Made by a program: the position numbers and the translations under genes | Notes under the pieces: generated by a model | Database searches by the model: none | What the model was told of the DNA's origin: nothing | What the model saw: the letters and a program-made list of their open reading frames with translations, nothing else | Part shown: positions 39,388 to 47,088 of the stretch, piece after piece | Numbering within the stretch: position 1 is the first letter of the stretch | Layout of the letters: the number at the start of each line of letters is the position of its first letter | From: Pseudomonas pergaminensis | GTDB taxonomy: Bacteria; Pseudomonadota; Gammaproteobacteria; Pseudomonadales; Pseudomonadaceae | Reading direction: 5' to 3' | DNA length: 64,000 nt | NCBI RefSeq assembly: GCF_024112395.2 | Contig: NZ_CP078013.2 | Location: 1,302,001 to 1,366,000 of the forward strand

Positions 39388-39405
39388 TGTAAGCATTTAC
39401 TTACT
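39388..39405 (+). promoter_or_regulatory. GacA upstream activating sequence of rsmZ
   Basis: TGTAAG-CATTTA-CTTACT matches the GacA box TGTAAG-N6-CTTACA at 11 of 12 positions. It is about 175 bases before the 5' end of rsmZ, as in other fluorescent pseudomonads. Confidence 0.88.
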
Positions 39406-39577
39406 TTCTCGTAAGTGTTTGGTTTTTTTTCCATCCCGGAGCGTCTCAAACTGGCTAGGGGATTCTCTATCTAATTGAAAAATAACAATTATTTATATCG
39501 TTTTGGGTGCGGGAGGCTGTCAGTTGCCGGGTTGGATCTTGTTGAACTTACTTTGGAACTCTCTAAGATCAGCCCTG

Positions 39578-39710
39578 TGTCCACGGATTGACACAGCCAT
39601 CAAGGAACGATGGTTGAAGGAACGTCGCAGGATGCGATTCATCAGGATGATGAAAAGGAATACAGGGACTAGGGAAAAAATGTGGGCGGGTCAAACCGCC
39701 CCTTTTTTTT
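39578..39710 (+). ncRNA. rsmZ: RsmZ, CsrA/RsmA-sequestering small RNA
   Basis: A 133-base unit starting TGTCCACGG and ending in a GGGCGG-GTCAAA-CCGCCC terminator with eight T residues. It contains eight GGA motifs; several are in hairpin loops (CCATC-AAGGAAC-GATGG, TCGC-AGGAT-GCGA, TTCATC-AGGAT-GATGAA), the form bound by RsmA/RsmE. Sequence, position next to fdxA, and a GacA box upstream match RsmZ of P. protegens. When GacS/GacA is active it titrates RsmA-type repressors and releases translation of secondary-metabolite and exoenzyme genes. The 5' end is set by similarity. Confidence 0.95.
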
Positions 39711-39746
39711 GCCTGCAGGAAAGTGAAACCCACCTTCCAGAAACGC

Positions 39747-39770
39747 AAAAAGGCCCGCAAGGGGCCTTTT
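39747..39770 (-). terminator. Terminator of fdxA
   Basis: On the minus strand AAAAGGCCCC-TTGC-GGGCC is followed by TTTTT, 15 bases beyond the fdxA stop. Confidence 0.85.
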
Positions 39771-39784
39771 GGGGGGCGACGCTA

Positions 39785-40108
39785 TCAGCGTTCTAGGTCT
39801 GCAATCTTACCTTTTTTGCCATCCCACTCCGCTGCATCTGGCATCGGGTCTTTGCGTTCAGTGATATTCGGCCAGATTTCCGCCAGCTCGACGTTCAACT
39901 GAATGAATTCCTGCATCTCTGCCGGGACTTCATCCTCGGAGAAAATAGCGACGGCCGGGCATTCAGGTTCACACAGGGCGCAGTCGATGCACTCATCCGG
40001 GTGGATAACCAGGAAATTCGGGCCTTCGTAGAAGCAGTCCACCGGACACACTTCGACGCAGTCGGTGTACTTGCACTTGATGCAGTTGTCGGTAACGACG
40101 AAGGTCAT
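39785..40108 (-). CDS. fdxA: 7Fe ferredoxin FdxA
   Basis: 107 residues. The N-terminal half carries cysteines in the C-x7-C-x3-CP and [12 protein letters not shown] patterns for one [3Fe-4S] and one [4Fe-4S] cluster, followed by the C-terminal extension typical of Azotobacter ferredoxin I-like proteins. A small cytoplasmic electron carrier. It lies between rsmZ and mutS as in P. aeruginosa, and has its own terminator. Confidence 0.96.
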   Translation of the reverse strand: MTFVVTDNCIKCKYTDCVEVCPVDCFYEGPNFLVIHPDECIDCALCEPECPAVAIFSEDEVPAEMQEFIQLNVELAEIWPNITERKDPMPDAAEWDGKKGKIADLER

Positions 40109-40250
40109 TTCTAATTCTCTCCTCAGGCGGCGGCAGCGAAACCCTTTGTGGCAGGGCTCGCGAGGTTCGAGAGCGATAGTCTGCAGGCCAGGCTAATAGC
40201 CTGCAGCATCCCAAACCGCGCGAGAGTCTACCAGCTTGCACGCGTCTGCG

Positions 40251-42842
40251 TTATATCCGAGTCTTAAGTGCATATAACATTTCGAGCGCTTTTCGAGGCG
40301 TCAAGTCGTCAAGGTCAAGTTTAGCCAACTCATCCAGTACCGGATGGGGCAAGCTGGCGAACATATCGCTCTGGTGCGGCGCACTGGCTTTGCTGCTGGT
40401 TTTCTTCGGGCTGGCCACTGCGGTTTCGTGCGGCAAGGCTGTGGTTTCCAGGCGGCTGAGGTGTTCGCGGGCGCGAGTGATCACGTCGTTCGGCACGCCG
40501 GCCAGTTGTGCCACGGCCAGGCCGTAACTCTGGCTGGCCGGCCCTGGCAGCACATGGTGCAGGAACACGATGCGCTCGTTGTGCTCGGTGGCGTTCAGGT
40601 GCACGTTGGCTACCAGCGGCTCGCTTTCCGGCAACACCGTCAGCTCGAAATAGTGCGTGGCAAATAGCGTGTAGGCACGCAGGTGCGCCAGGCGTTCGGC
40701 TGCCGCCCAGGCCAGGGACAAACCGTCGAAGGTGCTGGTGCCGCGACCCACTTCGTCCATCAGCACCAGGCTGCGTTCGGTGGCGTTGTGCAGGATGTTG
40801 GCGGTCTCGCTCATTTCCACCATAAAGGTCGAACGGCCACCCGCCAGGTCATCGCTGGAACCGATCCGGGTGAAAATACGGTCCACCAGGGACAGCTCGC
40901 AACTGGCCGCCGGGACAAAGCTGCCAATATGCGCCAACAGTACGATCAACGCGGTCTGGCGCATGTAAGTGGATTTACCACCCATGTTCGGACCGGTGAT
41001 GACCAGCATGCGGGTATCGTCGTCCAGGGACAGGTCGTTGGCAACGAACGGCGTGGTCAGCACCTGTTCTACAACCGGGTGACGACCTTGCACGATGCGC
41101 ATGCACGGTTCGCTGACAAAGCGCGGGCAGTTCAGGTCAAGGTTCAGCGCACGTTCGGCCAGGTTGCTCAGCACATCCAGTTCGGCCAGGGCGGCGGCGG
41201 TGTCCTGCAGCGGCGCCAACTGGCTGATCAGGTCTTCAAGCAGGTTTTCATAGAGCATCTTTTCCCGAGCCAGGGCGCGGCTCTTGGCCGACAGTGCCTT
41301 GTCTTCGAACTCTTTCAGTTCCGGGGTGATAAAGCGCTCGGCACCTTTGAGGGTCTGGCGGCGCTGATAATCGATCGGCGCCGACTCCGCCTGTTTGCTC
41401 GGCAACTCAATAAAGTAGCCATGCACGCGGTTGTAGCCGACCTTCAAGTTGGCCAGGCCGGTGCGGGCTTTTTCGCGAGCTTCCAGATCGATCAGGAACT
41501 GCCCGGCGTTTTCGCTCAGGGATTGCAGCTCGTCCAGTTCGCTGTCGTAGCCGGTCTTGAGTACGCCCCCGTCACGGATGATCGCCGGCGGGTTGTCGAT
41601 GATGGCTTTTTCCAGCAAGGCTGCCAGTTCCGGGTAAGTCCCGGCTGTAGTTGCAAGCTGTTGCAGGTGCGGCGTATCCAGCTCGGTCATCGCCACCTGC
41701 AGTTGCGGCAGGGCACCGAGGGCATCACGCAGGCGCGCCAGGTCACGGGGGCGCGCGTTACGCAGGCCGATCCGCGCCAGGATGCGCTCGATATCGCCGA
41801 TTTCCTTCAACTGTGGCTGCAGCTTTTCAAAGCGATAGCCATCCAGCAGACAGGTAATTGAAGACTGCCGCGCTTGCAGCACAGCCAGGTCGCGCAGCGG
41901 ACGGTTCAGCCAGCGGGTCAGCAAGCGACTGCCCATGGCCGTCTGGCAACGATCGACCACCGATTGCAAGGTGTTATCGCGACCACCGGCCAGGTTGGTG
42001 TCCAACTCCAGGTTGCGACGGCTGGCGCCATCAAGCACCACGGTATCGTCCAGACGCTCATGGCGCAGGCTGCGCAAGTGCGGCAGGGCGGTGCGCTGGG
42101 TTTCCTTGGCGTAGCCCAACAGGCAACCGGCGGCGCCGATGGCCAGGGTCAGGGTTTCGCACCCAAAGCCTTTGAGGTCCTGCACCGAGAACTGCTGGCA
42201 CAGACTTTTCAGCGCCGAATCACGCTCGAAATCCCACGGTGCACGGCGCTTGGCCCCACGGCGTTTTTCTGCCGGCAGATCCTTTGGCCAATCATCCGGG
42301 ATCAACAACTCCACCGGATTGATGCGCTCCAGCTCCGCCAGCAGGTTCTCCCAGCCCTTGATCTCCAGCACCGTGAAGTTGCCACTGGTGATATCCAGCA
42401 CCGACAGACCAAACAGACGCTCATCGCCCAACACGGCGGCAATCAGGTTATCGCGACGCTCATCCAGCAGCGCCTCATCACTCACCGTTCCCGGCGTAAT
42501 AATTCGCACCACCTGGCGTTCAACCGGCCCCTTGCTGGTTGCCGGGTCGCCGATCTGCTCACAGATCACCACCGACTCGCCCAGCTTCACCAGCTTGACC
42601 AGGTAACCCTCCAACGAATGGTAAGGAATCCCACACATCGGAATCGACTGCCCCGCCGACTGCCCGCGCGCGGTCAGCGTGATGTCCAGCAACTTGGCGG
42701 CCTTCTTCGCGTCTTCGTAGAAGATCTCGTAGAAGTCGCCCATGCGATAGAACATCAACTGATCAGGGTGCTGGTTTTTCAGTCGCCAGTACTGCTGCAT
42801 CATCGGGGTGTGGGAGGACAGATCGGACGTGTTTTTACTCAT
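40251..42842 (-). CDS. mutS: DNA mismatch repair protein MutS
   Basis: 863 residues. The N-terminal mismatch-binding GDFYE motif (Phe near residue 33) is present, as are the Walker [10 protein letters not shown] (about 620) and Walker [13 protein letters not shown] of the ATPase domain. It recognises mismatches and recruits MutL. Its upstream side marks the left border of the tailocin insertion site. Confidence 0.97.
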   Translation of the reverse strand: MSKNTSDLSSHTPMMQQYWRLKNQHPDQLMFYRMGDFYEIFYEDAKKAAKLLDITLTARGQSAGQSIPMCGIPYHSLEGYLVKLVKLGESVVICEQIGDPATSKGPVERQVVRIITPGTVSDEALLDERRDNLIAAVLGDERLFGLSVLDITSGNFTVLEIKGWENLLAELERINPVELLIPDDWPKDLPAEKRRGAKRRAPWDFERDSALKSLCQQFSVQDLKGFGCETLTLAIGAAGCLLGYAKETQRTALPHLRSLRHERLDDTVVLDGASRRNLELDTNLAGGRDNTLQSVVDRCQTAMGSRLLTRWLNRPLRDLAVLQARQSSITCLLDGYRFEKLQPQLKEIGDIERILARIGLRNARPRDLARLRDALGALPQLQVAMTELDTPHLQQLATTAGTYPELAALLEKAIIDNPPAIIRDGGVLKTGYDSELDELQSLSENAGQFLIDLEAREKARTGLANLKVGYNRVHGYFIELPSKQAESAPIDYQRRQTLKGAERFITPELKEFEDKALSAKSRALAREKMLYENLLEDLISQLAPLQDTAAALAELDVLSNLAERALNLDLNCPRFVSEPCMRIVQGRHPVVEQVLTTPFVANDLSLDDDTRMLVITGPNMGGKSTYMRQTALIVLLAHIGSFVPAASCELSLVDRIFTRIGSSDDLAGGRSTFMVEMSETANILHNATERSLVLMDEVGRGTSTFDGLSLAWAAAERLAHLRAYTLFATHYFELTVLPESEPLVANVHLNATEHNERIVFLHHVLPGPASQSYGLAVAQLAGVPNDVITRAREHLSRLETTALPHETAVASPKKTSSKASAPHQSDMFASLPHPVLDELAKLDLDDLTPRKALEMLYALKTRI

Positions 42843-43005
42843 TGGGTCGTAGGCAAATTCGTTGAAAGTGATGGGGCAAAGGGGGCGCTTGGCCCAGCAT
42901 TTTTTGCGATGGCGGCAAGGTTAACACGCGAGGTTAGGGCGACGCAGGTCGCAAGTCTGCGTTCCGCCACAGGCCAGTGGTAGCGACCGAGTCAATACAT
43001 ACGAT

Positions 43006-43019
43006 ATGCAAATTAGCAT
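43006..43019. promoter_or_regulatory. ATGC-N6-GCAT dyad, copy 1, before the repressor gene
   Basis: ATGCAAATTAGCAT lies 36 bases before the repressor ATG. It shares the ATGC-N6-GCAT frame with three copies downstream of the gene. An overlapping wider dyad GCAAAT-TAGC-ATTTGC (43008-43023) is also present. Probable autoregulatory operator. Confidence 0.6.
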
Positions 43020-43055
43020 TTGCCAACCCCCAAAACTCCCGTCACTATCCGCGTT

Positions 43056-43790
43056 ATGCAAAAACGCAACGTTTCTATCGCTTTAAGAGAATTGCTGGAC
43101 CGCGACCGGATCTCCCCCACGGAGCTTCACCGGCGTACCGGCGTGCCTCAATCCACGCTGTCCCGGATCCTCAGCGGAAAGATCGTTGATCCGTCGGACA
43201 AGCACATCTCACGCATCGCCGAATACTTCCGCGTCAGTACCGATTACGTGCGCGGGCGCGCACCGGTCGGCGCTTCGCGCGATGACGGGCGCGACCCGAT
43301 GCATTCCGAACTCAAGGACATAAGCCTGTGGGACGACGACACCCCTGTTAATGACGACGAGGTGTCGATCCCCTTTCTGCGCGAGGTTGAATTGGCTGCT
43401 GGATCAGGGAGATTCGTCATCGAGGAAAGCGAGAAAGCCAGCCTGCGGTTCGGCAAGCGCAGCCTGCGGCATAACGGGGTGCAGTTCGACCAGGCCAAGT
43501 GCGTGACGGTGCGCGGTAACAGTATGCTGCCGGTGCTGCGCGATGGCGCGACAGTCGGGGTGAATGCGGGTAAAAGCGGCATTGGTGATATCGTCGATGG
43601 CGACTTGTATGCCATCAATCACAATGGCCAGTTGCGCGTGAAACAGCTCTATCGCCTGCCTTCCGGGATTCGCCTGCGCAGTTTCAATCGCGAGGAGCAT
43701 CCGGATGAGGACTACAGTTTCCAGGATATCCAGGATGAGCAGATCAGCATCCTCGGTCATGTGTTCTGGTGGGGCATGTACGCCCGTTAA
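43056..43790 (+). CDS. LexA-like (S24) self-cleaving repressor, PrtR type
   Basis: 244 residues. N-terminal lambda-repressor-type helix-turn-helix (about 17-61), a linker, then an S24 peptidase domain with a cleavage Ala115-Gly116 (LAAGSG), catalytic Ser156 (RGNSM) and Lys196 (LRVKQ). All parts needed for RecA-stimulated self-cleavage are intact. PrtR-type repressors control tailocins and release them after DNA damage. ATG 43056 (MQKRNVSIAL) is used because the upstream TTG would place the operator-like dyad inside the gene. It is the first gene after mutS, the usual place of the tailocin regulator in P. fluorescens. Confidence 0.9.
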   Translation: MQKRNVSIALRELLDRDRISPTELHRRTGVPQSTLSRILSGKIVDPSDKHISRIAEYFRVSTDYVRGRAPVGASRDDGRDPMHSELKDISLWDDDTPVNDDEVSIPFLREVELAAGSGRFVIEESEKASLRFGKRSLRHNGVQFDQAKCVTVRGNSMLPVLRDGATVGVNAGKSGIGDIVDGDLYAINHNGQLRVKQLYRLPSGIRLRSFNREEHPDEDYSFQDIQDEQISILGHVFWWGMYAR

Positions 43791-43805
43791 CCTCCCTGCG
43801 TAAGA

Positions 43806-43833
43806 CAAAGCCCGCCAATGTGCGGGCTTTTTT
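43806..43833 (+). terminator. Terminator of the repressor gene
   Basis: AAAGCCCGC-CAATGT-GCGGGCTTTTTTT, 16 bases after the stop. It isolates the repressor transcript from the promoter at 43923-43951. Confidence 0.93.
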
Positions 43834-43877
43834 TCGTCTGCGGAAAATCACCAAACCCTCAGCCTGTATGGCTTTGA

Positions 43878-43891
43878 ATGCATCAATGCAT
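43878..43891. promoter_or_regulatory. ATGCAT-N2-ATGCAT dyad, copy 2
   Basis: ATGCAT-CA-ATGCAT, the first of three near-identical dyads (start-to-start spacings 32 and 23 bases) in front of the lysis-operon promoter. Its centre is 32 bases, about three helical turns, from copy 3. Confidence 0.7.
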
Positions 43892-43909
43892 TTCCTGGTT
43901 AAAAAATAA

Positions 43910-43923
43910 ATGCATTGATGCAT
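43910..43923. promoter_or_regulatory. ATGCAT-N2-ATGCAT dyad, copy 3, touching the -35
   Basis: ATGCAT-TG-ATGCAT ends on the first base of the TTGACT -35 element. A repressor bound here would block RNA polymerase. Confidence 0.7.
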
Positions 43924-43951
43924 TGACTGTATATGCATACATGCATATTCT
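43923..43951 (+). promoter_or_regulatory. Sigma-70 promoter of the remnant lysis operon
   Basis: TTGACT (43923-43928), a 17-base spacer and TATTCT (43946-43951) form a good sigma-70 promoter pointing at the holin. Copies 3 and 4 of the ATGC-N6-GCAT dyad overlap it, so it should be silent until the repressor is cleaved. Confidence 0.7.
43933..43946. promoter_or_regulatory. ATGCAT-N2-ATGCAT dyad, copy 4, in the promoter spacer
   Basis: ATGCAT-AC-ATGCAT lies between -35 and -10 and touches the -10 element. Together with copy 3 it is placed like a classic repressor operator. Confidence 0.72.
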
Positions 43952-44387
43952 TCATCTCAAGCCAGCCAAACACGGCCTGGTGGAGGCGGCAAGGATGCTG
44001 CCAAGGAAGACAAGGAAGGCACGCAACATCGGCAAGGACGCCATCAGAGCGATGGCAGGGATGCCAGGCAACACCGGCAAGGATGCCGACGCTCTTTAGT
44101 TTTACCGCTTCAAGAACAGGCAGCGATGAACCGGCCTAATAACGGTTCAGAGGGTTGGCAACTGGCCCAGGTGTGCAGCGTAAAGCACCAGAAGCAGTTA
44201 TCCGGCAGACAGGGATCGTGGTCGGAAAAACATTGAGGAAAGGTCCGTACCGCGCCAGTAGCGCCGAAAGACCGAGGACATCATTACTGAAAAGCCCGGG
44301 CAACCGGGCTTTTTGGAATGCCTACCTATAAATGGATTTACCCAAGAGCCGGCCCTTTGCCGGTAGTGCTCAGCCAGGAGGCGTGAC
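43952..44387 (+). other. Long untranslated leader before the holin
   Basis: About 430 bases lie between the promoter and the holin ATG. Part of it (43978-44098) is low-complexity with repeated GGCAAGGATGCC/GGCAAGGACGCC-type words; an open frame there starts inside an operator and is not credible. A terminator-like hairpin follows at 44290-44315. A leader of this size with a terminator before the first gene suggests control of read-through, but no known antiterminator element can be recognised. Confidence 0.45.
44290..44315 (+). terminator. Terminator-like hairpin in the holin leader
   Basis: AAAAGCCCGG-GCAA-CCGGGCTTTTTGG is a symmetric stem with a T-run, 73 bases before the holin ATG. It would stop most transcription from the operator-controlled promoter unless overcome. 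Confidence 0.7.
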
Positions 44388-44732
44388 ATGACAAACGAGC
44401 AGCAAGCGTTAGCGGAAATGCCTATCTGGCTGGTGATCGTACTGGCCTTGATCGGCGGGGTGTCCGGCGAAATGTGGCGCGCGGACAAAGAGGGCGCCCG
44501 TGGTTGGTCGCTGATTCGACGCCTGGCCTTGAGGTCGGGCGCGTGCATGGTCTGCGGGGTTTCGGCCCTGATGCTGTGTTACGCCGCCGGCATGTCGATC
44601 TGGACGGCCGGCGCCATTGGTTGCCTCACCGCCATGGCCGGCGCGGACGTGGCCATCGGCCTTTATGAACGCTGGGCGGCCAAGCGCATCGGGGTCAACC
44701 AGGCCTCGAACTCCCGCCCGGATCAGCAGTAA
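44388..44732 (+). CDS. Phage/tailocin holin, HP1-type
   Basis: 114 residues with about three membrane segments (residues 10-30, 50-68 and 72-90) and a charged C-terminus, resembling the holins that open P. fluorescens tailocin clusters. A strong AGGAGG site precedes ATG 44388. Holins form membrane holes that let the endolysin reach the cell wall. In tailocin clusters the holin is the first gene after the regulator, as here. Confidence 0.8.
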   Translation: MTNEQQALAEMPIWLVIVLALIGGVSGEMWRADKEGARGWSLIRRLALRSGACMVCGVSALMLCYAAGMSIWTAGAIGCLTAMAGADVAIGLYERWAAKRIGVNQASNSRPDQQ

Positions 44733-44753
44733 CCGCTGCAAGGATGCAAGCAG

Positions 44754-45311
44754 ATGACACTTCTCGAAAAACCGTCCCAACTGCCTAGGGTGATTGGGGA
44801 AGCGCTGAAGCGCGCGTTCCCACAACTACGGGTCGGTAATCACCATGACTTCTCCGACACGGGCGACAAAACCGGCATTTTGATCAGCGTGGAGCGCAAT
44901 GTCCCGGGCGTTCGCTCCCTTGCCGGGCGCAAGGCGCATGTCTTGTCGGTTTCACTCAAGGCCACGGTCGTCAGTGGCTCGACGCCCTTTGACGCCTGCG
45001 ACCTGGCCAGCCGACTGATGGATTTGGCCCTGGATAACCGCTGGGGCTTGCCGCCCGAGCAATGCGACTTGCCCACTGCGATTGTCGCGGCCCCTTCCGT
45101 GCTCAGCAGTGCGGAAGCGGACTATGACACTTGGATTGTTTCCTTCACCCAGAACTTCTACCTCGGACTGTCTCTGCTCAAAGATCCCGCAGGCATGCCG
45201 CCGTCTACGGACCTGTGTGTAGGTGGGTGTGAGAGGGCGGCGAATGTAACGCCGCTTCCTACTCAATCACACGGAAAAGGTGGTTCAGTAAAAGGAATTT
45301 GCAGATGTTGA
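44754..45311 (+). CDS. Tail-associated phage protein, probably with an altered C-terminus
   Basis: 185 residues. The first 150 or so (MTLLEKPSQLPRVIGEAL ... SFTQNFYLGLSLL) resemble the conserved small protein that follows the holin in Mu/SfV-like tailocin clusters; a role in tail completion is likely but not shown. From about residue 153 (after GMPPSTDL) the sequence turns into Cys-, Gly- and Ser-rich text unlike a folded protein, and it overlaps the next gene by 7 bases. This suggests that the original 3' end was lost at a deletion junction near 45210-45240. AAGGA lies 9-10 bases before the ATG. Confidence 0.6.
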   Translation: MTLLEKPSQLPRVIGEALKRAFPQLRVGNHHDFSDTGDKTGILISVERNVPGVRSLAGRKAHVLSVSLKATVVSGSTPFDACDLASRLMDLALDNRWGLPPEQCDLPTAIVAAPSVLSSAEADYDTWIVSFTQNFYLGLSLLKDPAGMPPSTDLCVGGCERAANVTPLPTQSHGKGGSVKGICRC

Positions 45312-45463
45312 AAGAATTCAGATGCGGTAACTGCAAAAGACTTCTCGCCCGCACGGGTGGGTTTACAGAGCTCCAGATCAAATGTTCCCGATGTGGGACG
45401 CTGAATCATGTAAAGGCCGCGAGCCTCGAGCAATCGCCCATGAGCGCCATACGCCCAATATAG
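45305..45463 (+). CDS. Com-like zinc-finger protein (phage Mu Com family)
   Basis: 52 residues, starting MLKEFRCGNCKRLLARTGGF. Two C-x2-C knuckles (Cys7/Cys10 and Cys27/Cys30) form one zinc finger, and the spacing and the basic residues match Mu Com, the translational activator that opens a hairpin in the mom mRNA. AAGGA lies 7 bases before ATG 45305. It overlaps the upstream gene by 7 bases and is 38 bases before the propeller-like gene. Com relatives are found in many Pseudomonas prophages and tailocin regions. The family call is firm; what it regulates here is unknown. Confidence 0.85.
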   Translation: MLKEFRCGNCKRLLARTGGFTELQIKCSRCGTLNHVKAASLEQSPMSAIRPI

Positions 45464-45501
45464 AGGCCTGAACTTAAATCAGCTCAGTAACGGAGTTTAA
45501 A

Positions 45502-46464
45502 ATGGAAAACGCAAATTCGGCGTCTCAAACCTTGCAAGATCTTTGGACCCAAGTGCAACCGGTGGATAACACCGGCATGCTTAGGCGCGTGGTTTTTGGG
45601 GATGGCAAGTTTTATGCGGCTGGTGGCAACGGTCTTCCCACAACCACTCAGCTTGTCAGCGGAGGCGCGACTGGTACAGCGTGGACCACGCTTAAGGACG
45701 TCGTCACCTCTGATAGCGGAAAGGTCCTCAACGATCTGTACTGGAACGGTCTTGGGACACAGCTTCAAGCCCTTTCTCAATCCGGCAATGTGGTCTACGG
45801 CAGCACAGCACGCCCTGAAAGGGCTTGGACAAACATTACGGCAACTGTTCGCGTGTCCGGAGACTTGCAAGGCATTGTGTATTATCAGCCAATTTCCGGC
45901 AGCGACGCGACCTGGATACTGGTTGGGTCTAACGGTAAAGTCTTTTCCCGTTATGGCGATTGGTCAGGCCAGGTGGAGCGCACTACGACCTTCACTTCTG
46001 GCGAGACTGTGCACTGCGTCAACGTCATTGGCGTTTTTGTGTTGGTTGCGGGATCGAATGGGAAGCTGCTTAGCGCTGTGAAGATGGCGACGGGTGATTC
46101 GCAATCATTCTCGACCAGAACCAGCACCTTCGGCACTAGCACCATCCTTTCCATGAAGCTTTGCAACGGGAAAATGTTTATCGTTGGTGCGGATGGCAAG
46201 ATGGCATATTCACCCGATGGGCTTAACTGGACTGCTGTTGCAGATACCAGTTTCGGTGGAACCATCATCCGCGACATTGCTTACGGTAATGGCAAGTATG
46301 TAGCTGTCGGCGACGGCGGCAAGACAGCCGTTTCCGAGGATGGGATCGGCTGGGTTCAGCAAGCCAACACTTTCGCAGGAACCGATATCCGGAGCGTCGC
46401 CTACGGCAACGGCAATTTTGTAGCTGTTGGTGCAGGCGGCAAGATTGCTTATTGGACTCCATGA
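45502..46464 (+). CDS. Beta-propeller-like repeat protein of unknown function
   Basis: 320 residues without signal peptide or membrane helix. It is built of about six or seven repeats of an Asp/Gly-rich beta unit, best seen at the C-terminus: IIRDIAYGNGKYVAVGDGG, then IRSVAYGNGNFVAVGAGG, and earlier MKLCNGKMFIVGADGK and SPDGLNW. This is the pattern of sialidase/YCF48-like propellers found in some phage tail fibres and exported proteins. Base composition is lower in GC than the flanking host genes, suggesting separate acquisition. GGAG precedes ATG 45502. It follows the Com-like gene and ends at its own terminator, so it could be a fibre relic, a Com-regulated effector or a host-interaction protein. 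Confidence 0.65.
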   Translation: MENANSASQTLQDLWTQVQPVDNTGMLRRVVFGDGKFYAAGGNGLPTTTQLVSGGATGTAWTTLKDVVTSDSGKVLNDLYWNGLGTQLQALSQSGNVVYGSTARPERAWTNITATVRVSGDLQGIVYYQPISGSDATWILVGSNGKVFSRYGDWSGQVERTTTFTSGETVHCVNVIGVFVLVAGSNGKLLSAVKMATGDSQSFSTRTSTFGTSTILSMKLCNGKMFIVGADGKMAYSPDGLNWTAVADTSFGGTIIRDIAYGNGKYVAVGDGGKTAVSEDGIGWVQQANTFAGTDIRSVAYGNGNFVAVGAGGKIAYWTP

Positions 46465-46488
46465 TCTTCTATCTCCTTGCGTAATAGA

Positions 46489-46514
46489 GCCCAGCCGTCG
46501 CGCTGGGCTTTTTC
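46489..46514 (+). terminator. Terminator after the propeller-like gene
   Basis: AGCCCAGC-CGTC-GCGCTGGGCTTTTTC stem with T-run, 25 bases after the stop. Confidence 0.88.
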
Positions 46515-46737
46515 ATTTCTGATTCAGGCTCGCCACAGCCAGGGTGGCCCTTCGGGGGATGCCTGGACGCTGATAAGCCGGTAATGCAACGCTACGGAAA
46601 AAAACCGGCAGCCCGTGCGCTCTGTTCACACCAGACTTCCAGAGTGGCGCGAGACTGGATTGGCGAGATCGATGCATTGGGGCGTCGACGCCGGGCTGAT
46701 CTTTGGCTGACTGCGGGAAAGACCGCGCACCTATTCA

Positions 46738-46763
46738 GGGCCTCGACATGATCGGGGCCTTTT
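46738..46763 (+). terminator. Terminator-like hairpin before the second lysis block
   Basis: GGCCTCGA-CATGA-TCGGGGCC with one mismatch, followed by TTTTCGTTTTC. Whether it works as a terminator before the lysis genes is uncertain. Confidence 0.5.
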
Positions 46764-46852
46764 CGTTTTCGGCTCCACCACACCCATTGCTCCGAGCTGG
46801 GAGTGCTGCTGGGGCCGTTCCAATTCAAGTCATGCCCCACGGAGTCGAGCGC

Positions 46853-47074
46853 ATGGAGTATTTACAGCGCCTGCTCGACAAGATCGACAGGTTCGAATTG
46901 TTGATTGCGGGCCTCGTTGGGGCGGTGATCGCCAGTCGGTGGCACAAGGATGACCTGGCGAATTGGCGTACCTGGGTGATCTTCTTAATCACTGGGGGCG
47001 CGAGTTCGTTGCACCTGGCTGGAATGGTCAGTGCCTATCGCAGTTCCACCACGGACGTTGGTTTGTCTACCTAG
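46853..47074 (+). pseudogene. Truncated second holin-like protein
   Basis: 73 residues from ATG 46853 (GGAG seven bases upstream). Two hydrophobic segments (LLIAGLVGAVIASRW, about 17-31, and WVIFLITGGASSLHLAGMV, about 40-58) match the first two helices of small phage holins that sit before GH19 endolysins. Such proteins normally run to about 100-110 residues with a third segment; here the frame stops early and the next frame briefly reads YLGGAF. A frameshift or short deletion is likely. It may still be a functional pinholin-type peptide. Confidence 0.5.
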
Positions 47075-47088
47075 GGGGGGCTTTCAAG

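Larger units (their letters stand above)
46465..46852. other. Non-coding stretch between the propeller-like gene and the second lysis block
   Basis: About 390 bases. It holds the terminator at 46489-46514 and a second terminator-like hairpin at 46738-46763 (GGCCTCGA ... TCGGGGCCTTTTC). A 55-codon open frame from 46584 (RDWIGEIDALGRRRRADLW in its middle) has no recognisable family and may be a fragment of a lost tail gene. No clear promoter is seen. Confidence 0.4.

Noticed and set aside
42843..43055. LexA-type CTGT-N8-ACAG box before the S24 repressor
   Set aside because: No match was found. Control appears to be through the repressor's own dyads instead.
43878..43946. The three evenly placed dyads as a CRISPR-like array
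   Set aside because: The units are 14-bp palindromes only 9-18 bases apart and overlap a promoter. There are no spacer-length gaps and no cas genes.
43878..44099. 73-codon open frame starting in the ATGCAT dyads
   Set aside because: Its start lies inside an operator and upstream of the -10 element, so the transcript would not include it. The peptide is low-complexity.
44754..45311. Intact tail structural gene
   Set aside because: The C-terminal third does not look like a phage protein and no other tail genes follow, so it is not taken as evidence for a working particle.
46584..46752. Small open frame with RDWIGEIDALGRRRRADLW
   Set aside because: Could be a tail-gene fragment, but no family could be recognised and no ribosome site is clear. 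Mentioned only in the intergenic entry.
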